DNA of 64,000 nucleotides from an uncultured Methanobrevibacter sp. (GCA_900314635.1 OMVY01000005.1:120388-184387); one strand, 5' to 3'. Positions 8,484 through 17,362 are shown, numbered from the stretch's first letter. Program-made: numbers and translations. The notes: generated by a model not told the origin, from the letters alone.

Positions 8484-9686
8484 ATGGAGAATCCTAAAGA
8501 AGAAATCGAAGCAATCTTAAATGAAATGAATTTTACAAACCCTTTTGAAGTGCAAAAGGAATTATTTATCAATGGAAGCGATTTTGAAGTAAGCGATGAG
8601 GAATTTGAAGAACATTTAAACCCTGCATTATATAATACATACATATTTGACACAGACCTTGCAAAAGAGGTAAGAGACAAATATGAAGTTGGACAGGCAT
8701 TATACCAGCCAATAGAAGTTTATGCCAGCCCTGTTGTCACAAAGCCAAGCAAGAACACAAGATATGTCATTTATTCACAAGGATTTGTTGAAATAGAAAG
8801 CGAATATATAGATGATGAATATCTTGAATTATATACCGATTTGAAATTATCTGTAAACAACACATTGGACTGCTTTAAAGTGGTTGACATTAGAGAAAAC
8901 GAAAAACTCAAGCAAATCACCATAGTTGAATACAGTCCTGTCGAGGAAAATTATCTGATGTCCAATAAAACTGAAATCGAAGAAAGAGCAATTAAAGAAG
9001 CTGAAGAACTATTCAGCAATCCGGACAATGGAGAATCATTAGAATTCTTCGATCCTCGTGGAAATTCAAACAAGGCGATAGGAATTAATGAAAGAACTTT
9101 GGAATTTTTCACCAAGGAGGATTTAACTTTTCTGGCGGAATTCTTATCCTCATTCTGCGATCATTTCGGATTGGAGGAATCATTAAACCTTATGGAAATG
9201 TATGATTTGATTTTAACACTTGAAGCATACCATCAATTCGCTAAAGATAATGAAGGGGAAGACCCTGAAGAGATAAAGGAAGTCTTTATTGAAACAGGAG
9301 TTCATGAATATGAGCACATGGCACATGGCGGCAGCGATTTGGAAAATCTGTTAAACATGGGAATTCAAGACTTATCCGATGAAGACATAAACAATGAAAT
9401 GGATGAATTCCTGGCAAATTATGATGAAGAAACAGAAGGAATTCCAAAAGAAACAGCAGCTGCCCTCGTTCAAGGATTAATCGACCAAATCAGAAATCCT
9501 GAAACAAAAGAACTTGATTTAGGCGCTATTTTAGAAAACCTGTTGCCTGAAGAGCGTGAGGAGTTCTTAAAAACCATGCTTGAAATGGAAGAATCCGAAC
9601 ATGACCATGATCATGAACATCATCATCACAATCATGACCATAACCATAACCATGAACATCATCATGATCATGACCACCACCACTAA
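8484..9686 (+). CDS. hypothetical protein with His/Asp-rich metal-binding tail
   Basis: 400-aa soluble acidic protein. I do not recognise the main body (residues 1-365), a mix of beta-rich (80-150) and helical parts. The last 30 residues are almost only His, Asp, Glu and Asn, like the metal-storage or delivery tails of nickel and zinc chaperones. Two histidines in VHEYEHMAHGG (near 275) could add to metal binding. AGAGTGA lies 5 nt before ATG. Nickel is a plausible ligand in a methanogen (hydrogenases, MCR), but that is inference. Confidence 0.7.
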   Translation: MENPKEEIEAILNEMNFTNPFEVQKELFINGSDFEVSDEEFEEHLNPALYNTYIFDTDLAKEVRDKYEVGQALYQPIEVYASPVVTKPSKNTRYVIYSQGFVEIESEYIDDEYLELYTDLKLSVNNTLDCFKVVDIRENEKLKQITIVEYSPVEENYLMSNKTEIEERAIKEAEELFSNPDNGESLEFFDPRGNSNKAIGINERTLEFFTKEDLTFLAEFLSSFCDHFGLEESLNLMEMYDLILTLEAYHQFAKDNEGEDPEEIKEVFIETGVHEYEHMAHGGSDLENLLNMGIQDLSDEDINNEMDEFLANYDEETEGIPKETAAALVQGLIDQIRNPETKELDLGAILENLLPEEREEFLKTMLEMEESEHDHDHEHHHHNHDHNHNHEHHHDHDHHH

Positions 9687-9699
9687 AAAAAGATTATTA

Positions 9700-9735
9700 A
9701 ATAGCTATTAAATTAGCTATTATTTTTTTATTTTT
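9700..9735. terminator. bidirectional terminator between convergent genes
   Basis: AATAGCTA (9700-9707) pairs with TAGCTATT (9714-9721), followed by a T tract on the plus strand. It lies between the His-tailed gene and the phosphoesterase gene, which converge. Confidence 0.7.
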
Positions 9736-10267
9736 ATATTAACTCATTTTTCTCATTAGGGGGCTCAAAAGTAAAAACAGAACAAGTAGGAGGAGCTACT
9801 ACAACCGGTTCGACTTCAACGCTGCCATCCTCAACTTTAAGCAATATCACTGTTGGCTTGGATAAATTAGGTTCAGTCGGACTTCCAGGACAGATTAAAA
9901 GAACATCGCCTGCAGTTTCTATTTTAGGAGAGTGAGTATAGCCGGTTACAAGAATTTTAACACCCATGTCATGAGCCAGATATGCCAATTGGTCCTTATC
10001 TCCTTTAGGATGAACAATTCCATGATTCAAACCTATTTCAATCCCGTCAACTTCAATTATTTCACTTTCAGGCAAATCCAATTCATCATCCGCTCCACAA
10101 ACAGCCTTGACCGGAGCGATTTTAGATAATTCATCAATGACTGAAACATCACCAATATCTCCAGCATGCAGAATCAAATCAACATTTTCAAATGCTTTAA
10201 AGACTTGTGAAGGCAGCTTGTTTGAAGCTCTTCCGATATGAGTATCTGAAATTATTCCAATCAACAT
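9734..10267 (-). CDS. YfcE/MJ0936-type metallophosphoesterase with altered metal ligands
   Basis: 177 aa, normal length for this calcineurin-like subfamily of phosphodiesterases. The N-terminal SDTH (Asp8, His10) and HAGDIGD motifs are intact. The usual GNxD is GADD here (VCGADDE), and the usual TGHTH is TGYTH, so one Asn and one His normally used in the dinuclear metal site are replaced by Ala and Tyr. The overall fold should hold, but activity or metal preference may differ. ATG is close behind the divergent 10401 gene. Confidence 0.85.
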   Translation of the reverse strand: MLIGIISDTHIGRASNKLPSQVFKAFENVDLILHAGDIGDVSVIDELSKIAPVKAVCGADDELDLPESEIIEVDGIEIGLNHGIVHPKGDKDQLAYLAHDMGVKILVTGYTHSPKIETAGDVLLICPGSPTEPNLSKPTVILLKVEDGSVEVEPVVVAPPTCSVFTFEPPNEKNELI

Positions 10268-10400
10268 AAAAACACCAGAGAACGAAATTTACTTATGGAT
10301 ATACTTTAATTTTTTTAATATAAATAGTTTTTATAAATGCAAACAGTATTATAGTATAAGCGACTATATTTACATAACCAATTATCAAAGAGAGAGAAAC

Positions 10401-10838
10401 ATGTCCGACATTGCAACAATAATAATATTTAAAAAAGAAAATGGAGAAGAGTTTATTTTTGATGACAAATATGTCCAATTAACCTCTTTGGAAAATAAAA
10501 TGCTGATATTCAGATTCGAAGCTCCTCAGGACATATTAAAAGAAGGAGCGGAATTTTTCAGCAATTTCAAGACTTATGAGCATATCAAAGTTGATATTGG
10601 AGGAACTGGAGACATTCCATGCTATTTGAAAAGCTTGTCTCCTATCGTAGGCAGAGGTCCTAAGAAAACAAATGGAGAACATTTAAACGGCATTTTCACA
10701 TTGTCCCTCCAACAAATAGTCAAAGCCCCTGATTTAGAAGAAGAACACAACTGTCAAACCTGTGCTTTAATGCAGGACGGAGTTTGTTCCATCAAAGACA
10801 ACTCAGGAATGACAAGTTGTGACGACTATGAAAAATAA
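10401..10838 (+). CDS. hypothetical protein with C-terminal four-Cys motif
   Basis: 145 aa. A beta-rich N-terminal domain is followed by a C-terminal cluster NCQTCALMQDGVC plus a fourth Cys in SCDDYE, which could hold a metal or an iron-sulfur cluster. GAGAGAG lies 4 nt before the ATG. It is transcribed divergently from the phosphoesterase gene and ends in a perfect 24-nt palindromic terminator. Function unknown. Confidence 0.6.
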   Translation: MSDIATIIIFKKENGEEFIFDDKYVQLTSLENKMLIFRFEAPQDILKEGAEFFSNFKTYEHIKVDIGGTGDIPCYLKSLSPIVGRGPKKTNGEHLNGIFTLSLQQIVKAPDLEEEHNCQTCALMQDGVCSIKDNSGMTSCDDYEK

Positions 10839-10845
10839 ATTATAA

Positions 10846-10880
10846 TTAGCTATTTAATTAAATAGCTAAAAACCTTTTTT
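10846..10880 (+). terminator. palindromic terminator
   Basis: A perfect 24-nt palindrome centred on TTTAATTAAA (10846-10869, core TAGCTA) is followed by a T7 run at 10875. Confidence 0.7.
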
Positions 10881-10939
10881 TAAAAAACAATTCCAAAAAA
10901 ACAGCAAAAAAGCGTTTATATAAAAAATAATATAAAAAA

Positions 10940-10981
10940 ACTACTTTTAAAAAAAATAAAAATAAGTAGTTTTAACTACTT
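10940..10981 (-). terminator. terminator for the 12254-10985 gene group
   Basis: On the minus strand AAGTAGTT-AA-AACTACTT (10981 down to 10964) is followed by ATTTTTATTTTTTTT, just past the stop of the last gene. Confidence 0.75.
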
Positions 10982-10984
10982 AAA

Positions 10985-11335
10985 CTAGTTTTTATAAAAC
11001 AAACGTAAAAGAAAGTTAGGCAAACGTTTCATATAGGCTAAAACTGCAATAACTAACAATATGACTCCAAATAAAATAAACACATAATTATACGGAGCCA
11101 ACAAAAAGGTTATGCCTGTGGCGATAAATACGAGACCATCCACAAATATGGCTGCTTTAACCCAGCTTTGAACAAATAATGAAACACCTAAAGTCGCTCC
11201 AATTACAATGAGAACAATGGATGTTGCAATTACATCATAGGTAACAGGCTTGATCATTATCAAATCCCAAATACCAAGTATGACAAGCAGTACTGAAAAC
11301 ATTAAATAAACAAATCCCATCTGAGTAAATTTCAT
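10985..11335 (-). CDS. small four-TM membrane protein
   Basis: About 116 aa with four predicted membrane helices and a basic C-terminus (KRLPNFLLRLFYKN). ATG 11335 follows GTGGGGT with good spacing; a TTG at 11359 would add eight residues without a Shine-Dalgarno. Its Shine-Dalgarno lies just after the stop of the 11363-11734 gene, so the two are probably co-transcribed with the nitroreductase. Function unknown. Confidence 0.6.
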   Translation of the reverse strand: MKFTQMGFVYLMFSVLLVILGIWDLIMIKPVTYDVIATSIVLIVIGATLGVSLFVQSWVKAAIFVDGLVFIATGITFLLAPYNYVFILFGVILLVIAVLAYMKRLPNFLLRLFYKN

Positions 11336-11362
11336 TTTAAACCCCACATTTAATTTCAATTA

Positions 11363-11734
11363 TTATTCCAATTTGGATAACTCTATCGCCTTGTCCCAGG
11401 TTTCCTGACTGTAAAATACCTGAATATCTTCAACATCATCGAATTCAAGAGGATTTCCATTTTCATCCAATGTCTCAGTGGTAATCAAGACAACATTGGA
11501 CTTTCCAAATAGAGAATATCCGAAATAAATTACATTGATAACAATAGCCCAAGCATTAAGAACCAATGCTATAATGAGAAAAACAATATGAATGGCATAA
11601 TTTCCATAGTAGTTTCTCTTAAGCAGAACATAATTCCAATCACTTGACTGGATTTTATATTTGGATTCAATAAAAAGTTCCATGAGCTGATCCATGACCT
11701 TCTTATCTCTTGCATGAACTATCTTAGGCTTCAT
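11363..11734 (-). CDS. hypothetical membrane protein
   Basis: 123 aa with one strong membrane hairpin (residues about 50-85, IHIVFLIIALVLNAWAIVINVIYF) between a charged N-terminal domain and an acidic C-terminal domain. No Shine-Dalgarno is visible before the ATG. A TATA-like AT stretch about 23 nt upstream, inside the end of the nitroreductase gene, may allow a leaderless start. Function unknown. Confidence 0.55.
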   Translation of the reverse strand: MKPKIVHARDKKVMDQLMELFIESKYKIQSSDWNYVLLKRNYYGNYAIHIVFLIIALVLNAWAIVINVIYFGYSLFGKSNVVLITTETLDENGNPLEFDDVEDIQVFYSQETWDKAIELSKLE

Positions 11735-11747
11735 CGTATCAAAAAAA

Positions 11748-12254
11748 TTATTTGTAAATCACCAATTCATCAAGGGATTTTCTAGGAGTATCCCTTGGTC
11801 CTGCATTTCCATAACCTAATGGAGTAAATAGAACAGGTATCCATTCATCATCCAAGTCAAGGAACTTGACAGCTTCATCAGGATTGAATGCACCGATAAA
11901 ACAGGTATCTAATCCCTGATCGGTTGCTGCAAGAATCATATGAGTCATCACAATTGTGGCATCTATTTCTGCAATGTTCCATCCATCAAAATTTCTAGTC
12001 CATGATTTTTCACGAGAAGCCACTACAGCAAGAACAATAGGCGCTTCTACAAACCAGTCTGCAGGATATAATCTTTTTAAAGCATTCTTATTCTTTTTCA
12101 CATCAATGACAACAACTTTGAAAGGCTGGAAATTAACTCCGGTCGGAGCAAGACGTGCAGCTTCAAGAATCTTGTCTAATTTTTCCTTTTCAACTTCCTT
12201 GTCCTCAAAACCTCTCATGCTGTATCTTTTTTCGAGTATATCAAAAAATTCCAT
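11748..12254 (-). CDS. nitroreductase family protein
   Basis: 168-aa FMN-dependent nitroreductase-fold protein, on the short side for the family. The N-terminal RYSMRGFEDKEV and AARLAPTGVNFQP are the standard FMN-phosphate-binding motifs. The C-terminal GYGNAGPRDTPRKS is also typical. Members reduce nitro groups, flavins or enones with NAD(P)H; the natural substrate is unknown. AAAGGTGA precedes the ATG. It is the first gene of a likely three-gene unit. Confidence 0.85.
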   Translation of the reverse strand: MEFFDILEKRYSMRGFEDKEVEKEKLDKILEAARLAPTGVNFQPFKVVVIDVKKNKNALKRLYPADWFVEAPIVLAVVASREKSWTRNFDGWNIAEIDATIVMTHMILAATDQGLDTCFIGAFNPDEAVKFLDLDDEWIPVLFTPLGYGNAGPRDTPRKSLDELVIYK

Positions 12255-12369
12255 TATTTCACCTTTAAAATAAATCTGGAATAACCTTCAACTATAATTT
12301 ATAGGGCATGTTAATTAAATTTAATCATGCCTATTAATAAATTCCAATAAAATTAATATTGAAAATCAA

Positions 12370-12510
12370 ATCTATGGGTCTTTATCAAACCATCATAAAC
12401 AATATCTTCCAAATCATCCATAGACATGTTCATAAACAATTCTTCAAAATAGCTAATCATCCATGGAACGGTTCCTAAATCCTTCATAAACAATATCTTC
12501 CAAATCACAG
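12370..12510 (-). repeat. local duplication of the citrate synthase gene 3' end
   Basis: The minus-strand segment GATTTGGAAGATATTGTTTA, encoding DLEDIVY, occurs both just before the stop (about 12491-12512) and again about 95 bp further downstream (about 12396-12417). TCYATGGATGATT also occurs twice, once at the stop and once just before the second copy. The second copy lies in the untranslated tail. Confidence 0.7.
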
Positions 12511-13292
12511 AAACGCCTGAATCTTTCTTCTTCCTGCATTTCCTCATATGCATGAGCAACCAGACCAGGGAGCCTTCCAATCATGAAAATTCCAAGACCC
12601 AGTTGAGGAGCAAATCCCATATCGCTAAGCAAACCAGCATTGACTCCATCCACATTCAAGCAAATGCCCTTTTTCTCGGATAAAATATTCTCAATCACAA
12701 GGGCGAGTTTGGTATGCGGACCAATAGCACCTTCCAAAATAGCCAGATCCAGTAATCTGACAGCTCTTGGATCCTTATCATGATATCTGTGGCCATAGCC
12801 TGGAATGCGCTTGGATTGTGATTCATATTCATTTACAATATCAATAGCTAATCTGGCTATTTTTTTATTTTCATCTGCTCTTCCTGTTTTTCTTAAATTC
12901 AAGCTTGCTATTCCTTTCTGAAGCAATCTCATGCTTTTCTCAATAGCGCCTGCATGATTTTTACCGAATGACAGCAAACCTCCAGCTACAGCATTATTCA
13001 ATCCAGCACCTGATGACGCTATCAATCTAGCAGATTGTGTGCTTGGAGGAGTAACTCCATGGTCGCAGAATGATACAAGAATATGATTGAATAGTTTGGA
13101 TTCCTTAGCAGAGGGCAGTCTGCCTCTTAATAATAAAAATACCATTTCCGCATAAGAAAGATTGGAAATAAGCTCTTCCTGATTATAACCCCTGGTAGAT
13201 AAATGATTAGGCTCAACTTCAGTAATCTTTGTCTTGATTTCATTTACAGGAAATTTAAACCCTTCCTTATATGGCTTTTGATTTTCACTCAT
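12453..13292 (-). CDS. short citrate synthase / citryl-CoA lyase-type protein
   Basis: 279 aa, much shorter than a full citrate synthase and like the short citryl-CoA lyase form. Visible motifs: GKNHAGAI (active-site His region), PGYGHRYHDKDPRA (CoA/oxaloacetate region) and NVDGVNAGLLSDMGF with GRLPGLVAHAYEE near the end. It should make or cleave a citrate-like acyl-CoA bond; the direction and acyl group are unknown. It is the last gene of the cluster that starts at 18389. Its tail motif DLEDIVYEGF is repeated just past the stop. Confidence 0.8.
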   Translation of the reverse strand: MSENQKPYKEGFKFPVNEIKTKITEVEPNHLSTRGYNQEELISNLSYAEMVFLLLRGRLPSAKESKLFNHILVSFCDHGVTPPSTQSARLIASSGAGLNNAVAGGLLSFGKNHAGAIEKSMRLLQKGIASLNLRKTGRADENKKIARLAIDIVNEYESQSKRIPGYGHRYHDKDPRAVRLLDLAILEGAIGPHTKLALVIENILSEKKGICLNVDGVNAGLLSDMGFAPQLGLGIFMIGRLPGLVAHAYEEMQEEERFRRFCDLEDIVYEGFRNRSMDD

Positions 13293-13377
13293 TTTATCGA
13301 ACCTTATAAATATAATTAATTTGAGTTTATTTAAAAATTACTGTTTAAAATAAACAGATATAAAAATTGTAAAAATA

Positions 13378-14244
13378 TCAAATTTTAAAGCTTGCCACCC
13401 TCGGCTCTACAAAACAAGAGGGGCGAACAGCCACTATGCGAACACCACTGGCCCTTTGAGGCCCTATATTAACAAAAGAGCCAAGAACAGTTGTTTTTCC
13501 TCCAAGACCCAGCGGACCTATATTAGTCTTGTTCAACTCGGATGTGACATATTTTTCAATATCTGACTGCTTATCCAGGCTTCCATGAACCATGGCCCTC
13601 AGCATCAGGCTGGTGGCCTCAAAATGACTTCTTCCAATTCCAATAGCTGGAATTGAAGGGGTGCATCCAAGCATTTGAAGTGAGTCCTCAAGCCATGAAA
13701 TGGCTTGGCCGAATACAATATCCCTAGACCTTTTATGATATACCCTGTATGTTCTGGCCCTTATTTCAGGACCTCCGCCTTGAAGCAGAACATGGACATT
13801 TATCTCATCATCATCAACTGCACCTGAATAAGTGGAACCGTCATCGGACTCGATTAAAAAAGAAACCGGCCTGACCATGGAAGATTCCTCATATAAGCCG
13901 TTTTTTTGCTCGATATCATTATCACGAACGGCCATCGGCCTTCCTGGAAGCTTTGACAAGCCTTCTGCAATTCCACGTTCAATATCCTTGAAGAAATTAG
14001 GGTCTAATTCACGACCCTCTCCAATTTCAAGAAGGACATGGGGAATTCCAGTATCATCACACAATGGAAAGCCCTCACTTGCTGCGACATTTGAATTGGC
14101 TATCATCTGCTCCAAAGCCCATACTGCATTGCCACCCCCCTCTTCAATTTCAAGAGCTCGCTTGTATGCACGAAGCCTGTCTTCGCTGAAGGTTGTTCCA
14201 GCATGAACCACTGCATCTCGAGTCTTCTCTATCAAGTCCATCAT
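13378..14244 (-). CDS. class I fumarate/tartrate hydratase alpha-type protein
   Basis: 288 aa, the length of separate alpha subunits (TtdA/FumA N-terminal type). Three cysteines in the family's cluster-binding contexts (PLCDDTG, LGCTPS, RPSCF) would hold the [4Fe-4S] cluster used for dehydration. IGIGRSHFEA and GPLGLGGKTTVLG are also classic. The beta subunit is not next to it. It may hydrate fumarate or a related dicarboxylate made by the cluster, and I cannot tell which. It lies between the U32-like and citrate synthase-like genes. Confidence 0.85.
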   Translation of the reverse strand: MMDLIEKTRDAVVHAGTTFSEDRLRAYKRALEIEEGGGNAVWALEQMIANSNVAASEGFPLCDDTGIPHVLLEIGEGRELDPNFFKDIERGIAEGLSKLPGRPMAVRDNDIEQKNGLYEESSMVRPVSFLIESDDGSTYSGAVDDDEINVHVLLQGGGPEIRARTYRVYHKRSRDIVFGQAISWLEDSLQMLGCTPSIPAIGIGRSHFEATSLMLRAMVHGSLDKQSDIEKYVTSELNKTNIGPLGLGGKTTVLGSFVNIGPQRASGVRIVAVRPSCFVEPRVASFKI

Positions 14245-14311
14245 AGCACCTGTTTTAAAATGATAAAAAAATCACTTTTCATAAAAACTATAATTATTAT
14301 ACTCCATCAAA

Positions 14312-15184
14312 CTACAATTTACTCTGTTTAGCCTCTGGATAAAACCTTTCAATCAGGTCTCTCACAAGGGCTACCTGCTTTGCTCTTTGGCGAGCTTCCT
14401 TATCAGTAGTATCCCAGCTGTGATGCTTTGCAACAGAGCCTCCTGTTTTCAAGTAAACCGGACTAGCCACCTTAATCATTTCAGGAACCTCGTAATGACG
14501 TATGAAACCACCGGTAGACTTTGGATTTTCAGTATGGATATCGATTGGAATATCAATAGCCTGCCTGAGGGATGCGAGCATCGGAATCTGCAAATCCCGT
14601 ACCGGATTTAGAGAATCAAGTCCAATGCATTCAAATAAACGAGCAGAAGCAGGATTGGAACAGCCTGCATGAGCAGATAGTTTGAATTTCAAATCAGGAG
14701 GCAGTTCTCCCTCTGCACGCATTTTAGAGAGCACATACAACAAACCTTCATCATATAATAAAATTCCGCGAACTCCAAGATCAACTGCACGCTTGACATC
14801 TTCAATCGCATAAACGAGATTGTCGTAGCCTCTCAAGCGATATCCTATGCGTTTTCCTTCAGGAGTTTGAACACTGGCGCTTGTATCATAAGTAGCTCTC
14901 GGACCAACCGCTAAGAACAATTGGATATCTGATGAGAGATCCACCATTTCCTCGATTTCACTGTCGAGCAAAAACATTATCCCCTTTGTCTGGGTAGCCC
15001 TTTGAATTTCCAAATCAAAATCATCACATGCTGAAAGCAAGGATTCAAGAGCACTTGGCCCCTGTATTCCGGGAACTTCAAATCTGAATTGCCCTCCATC
15101 TTCAAATCGTTTAGATGAGACAAAATCGGAACCGACTTCATTAATTCCCAATTTCTCCAATGATTTTTTAGTATCATCCATCAT
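14312..15184 (-). CDS. U32-like TIM-barrel protein of the MmgE/PrpD cluster
   Basis: 290 aa. It resembles proteins annotated as U32 peptidase family that sit beside PrpD genes, but there is no sign of a protease active site. Conserved-looking stretches are FEVPGIQGP, VGPRATYDTSAS, GYRLRGYDN, LSAHAGCSNPAS, NPVRDLQIPML and THTENPKSTGGF-like (IHTENPKSTGGF), which suggest a TIM-barrel enzyme acting on a small acid. ATG 15184 is chosen over the GTG at 15193; ATG 15181 is also possible. It is the least understood enzyme of the cluster. Confidence 0.65.
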   Translation of the reverse strand: MMDDTKKSLEKLGINEVGSDFVSSKRFEDGGQFRFEVPGIQGPSALESLLSACDDFDLEIQRATQTKGIMFLLDSEIEEMVDLSSDIQLFLAVGPRATYDTSASVQTPEGKRIGYRLRGYDNLVYAIEDVKRAVDLGVRGILLYDEGLLYVLSKMRAEGELPPDLKFKLSAHAGCSNPASARLFECIGLDSLNPVRDLQIPMLASLRQAIDIPIDIHTENPKSTGGFIRHYEVPEMIKVASPVYLKTGGSVAKHHSWDTTDKEARQRAKQVALVRDLIERFYPEAKQSKL

Positions 15185-15257
15185 AAAAATCACTTAAAAC
15201 AAATTAAAATATGAAATTATCTTCTATTACTTCCTAATAAAACCTTTTACACAATAA

Positions 15258-16673
15258 CTAGATTAAACCTATAGTTGAAAAAATATTATTCAAAGAGAAA
15301 TACTCCATATCCTCGATTATTTTTAATCTCTCCAAGTCATAATGAGGATTTAATGATTTGAATTTCTCGAGGATATCATCATAATCAAGAGGATTTTCAC
15401 TTTCACCTAAAGGATACATGGTCGTATGGGTTAATACATCCTTGTCAAAACTTTCATCCAATATGAAACTAACCTTGGAAGGTCTCTTGTCAGGAGTCAT
15501 GTCATCCAATACGTTATTATAATAAATTGTAATCCTAGAGAGAACATCCCGAATCTTTCGAACTTCAATGGAACGCTCATCAAGGCTTATGAAATTATCC
15601 GCCTCTTCAAACAATCCGCAGTCAATCAATTCTTCAATTACATCGAGACCTGGCTCATTGCAAACAAGAGCAATGGCTATTGCAAGTGGAAGAGACTGTT
15701 TGAGCTCCTCCATGTTTGTCGGATTGAAATTATCATGTTCAGATGCAATTTGATAAGTTTCCACTTTTATTTCTTTTATAACCTCAATATCGAGATGCAG
15801 ATTATCCAGATATTTCTTTAAAAACAAAGTTGAGTCAATAGCTGAGTGGATATGCCTGCAAAATGGATATTTTTTAAGATACACGCTTCTTATATGGAAA
15901 CGGCCGAGATTCTCCTCCAGAAATTCTTCAACAACATCTTGATAAACAAAGTCTGTTTCATCCATCATTGCTTTAATGAAACCCTCTTCACCATCAAAGA
16001 TGGACTCTCCACCGGTAAAACCATTCTTAGCGAGAAATGCTGAAAGCAATCCGTTGTATACTGCCTTGCCGGCATGCAATGTCTTGCCCATTGTGCCTGC
16101 ATGGTCTGCTTCGAGCAATCCTGCAGACTGGGTTGTAGCAAGACCCAGACAATTGATAGTGTCTTCCAAATTCAAATCCAGGAGTTTGGAGGCACAAGCA
16201 GCTGCTGCAATGGTTCCTATTGTTCCAGTGCTGTGGAATCCCTTGTTCCTATGATCTGGATTCAGCATTTTACCAAGAACAATTGCAACTTCATATGCTC
16301 CTACAACAGCCTCGAAAAATTGTTTTGTTGTGACATTCAAGCCGCTGCCTTTTAGAATATCATCACAGACAATGGCCAGCACGGTTGAAAAAACAACAGT
16401 ACCCGGATGCAGATGGGCTAGCCTGTGGCCGTCGTCAAGATCCAGGCTGTGGGATGCGATTCCGCTTATCAATCCCCTGTTCAGCATGTCCAATTCATTA
16501 GGATACAAGCTCAATATTGTTGAGAGAGCTATTTTGGAATTCTCAGTCTTTAAACCCCTGTTGTATACTGCAAGATAATCCAAAAAGCATAGTTTCACCT
16601 TAGATTTAGCATCTTTTGGAATATTCTCATATTTTAAATCAACTAAAAACCGAGACAAGTCATTAATTATCAT
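15258..16673 (-). CDS. MmgE/PrpD family dehydratase
   Basis: 471 aa, the normal length for this family (2-methylcitrate dehydratase, aconitate decarboxylase). Visible family motifs: SGIASHSLDLDDGHR near residue 75, HPGTVVFS, GFHSTGTIGTIAAAA near 145, TTQSAGLLEADHAGTMGKTLHAGKA, and KKYPFCRHIHSAID near 290. It should dehydrate or isomerise a tricarboxylate-like substrate. No Shine-Dalgarno is seen. TATATAAAAG is centred 24 nt before the ATG, indicating a leaderless mRNA and its own promoter within the cluster. Confidence 0.88.
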   Translation of the reverse strand: MIINDLSRFLVDLKYENIPKDAKSKVKLCFLDYLAVYNRGLKTENSKIALSTILSLYPNELDMLNRGLISGIASHSLDLDDGHRLAHLHPGTVVFSTVLAIVCDDILKGSGLNVTTKQFFEAVVGAYEVAIVLGKMLNPDHRNKGFHSTGTIGTIAAAACASKLLDLNLEDTINCLGLATTQSAGLLEADHAGTMGKTLHAGKAVYNGLLSAFLAKNGFTGGESIFDGEEGFIKAMMDETDFVYQDVVEEFLEENLGRFHIRSVYLKKYPFCRHIHSAIDSTLFLKKYLDNLHLDIEVIKEIKVETYQIASEHDNFNPTNMEELKQSLPLAIAIALVCNEPGLDVIEELIDCGLFEEADNFISLDERSIEVRKIRDVLSRITIYYNNVLDDMTPDKRPSKVSFILDESFDKDVLTHTTMYPLGESENPLDYDDILEKFKSLNPHYDLERLKIIEDMEYFSLNNIFSTIGLI

Positions 16674-16691
16674 AATAACACAAGATTATTT

Positions 16692-16701
16692 CTTTTATAT
16701 A
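16692..16701 (-). promoter_or_regulatory. TATA box of a leaderless promoter
   Basis: TATATAAAAG on the minus strand, centred 24 nt before ATG 16673 of the MmgE/PrpD gene. This is the usual archaeal TATA-to-start-site distance, so transcription would start at or next to the ATG. There is no Shine-Dalgarno. Confidence 0.6.
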
Positions 16702-16861
16702 TTTACTTTGATTTTAATGATATATAATTTTAATATTTAAGAAGAAAATGGATAAATTGTTATTCATAATGTGAAATATTAGAGATTGTGAAAAAAAGAA
16801 AAACCATTTAAACATGAAAAAATCATTTAAAAAAAAAAAGAAAAAAAGTATTAAAAAATAC

Positions 16862-17362
16862 TTAAATCATGCCGGTTGCTATCAACACAATATCCGCAAT
16901 TACTGCAGAACATACATAGGTACCTGTAATTACAAACATGGTAATCACAACACCCTTCCAGCCTATCTTTTTGAATTTATCCCAGTCTTTACCAACTGCA
17001 ATACCAACATAAGCCAGGAAAACAGTACAGATTACAGTAAGGTCTATTTGTGAAACATAGTAAACAATAAACTCTGAAGTCGGCATGCCCGGCAGTGATA
17101 AAACCAATCCGATTATGCTTATATAAATAATGGAGGAAATATTGTGAGGTATCATACGCTCCAGAATCATTCCCGCCAATGTCATTGCACATAATATTAG
17201 CATTCCAATTAGAGGTTCGTAAATAGGATACCCTGCGTCATAACCGGCAATATGATTTCCTATAACCACGATTACAGAGAATATGAGCAAAAATACAGAC
17301 CATCTGAAAATTTTAGTCTTGGAAATTGCTGCAGGATTGTCATTACTGTTTTCAAAAGCCAT
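16862..17362 (-). CDS. membrane protein paired with the DUF3100 protein
   Basis: 166 aa with five or so membrane helices (residues about 20-165) after a short polar N-terminus (MAFENSNDNP). ATG 17362 follows GGGGGAG with 7 nt spacing; an earlier in-frame ATG (17380) lies inside that Shine-Dalgarno region. The start lies 1 nt after the DUF3100 stop, so translation is probably coupled. It is likely the second half of a two-part transporter for the organic acid used by the downstream enzymes; this role is inferred from context. Confidence 0.7.
   Translation of the reverse strand: MAFENSNDNPAAISKTKIFRWSVFLLIFSVIVVIGNHIAGYDAGYPIYEPLIGMLILCAMTLAGMILERMIPHNISSIIYISIIGLVLSLPGMPTSEFIVYYVSQIDLTVICTVFLAYVGIAVGKDWDKFKKIGWKGVVITMFVITGTYVCSAVIADIVLIATGMI

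Noticed and set aside
12353..12580. A 75-aa open frame overlapping the citrate synthase gene
   Set aside because: It runs in another frame through the end of the real gene and only looks gene-like because the DLEDIVY codons are duplicated in the tail.
16814..17053. A plus-strand frame starting MKKSFKKKKKK
   Set aside because: It is mostly opposite the membrane protein gene, and its start lies in an A-rich terminator-like stretch.
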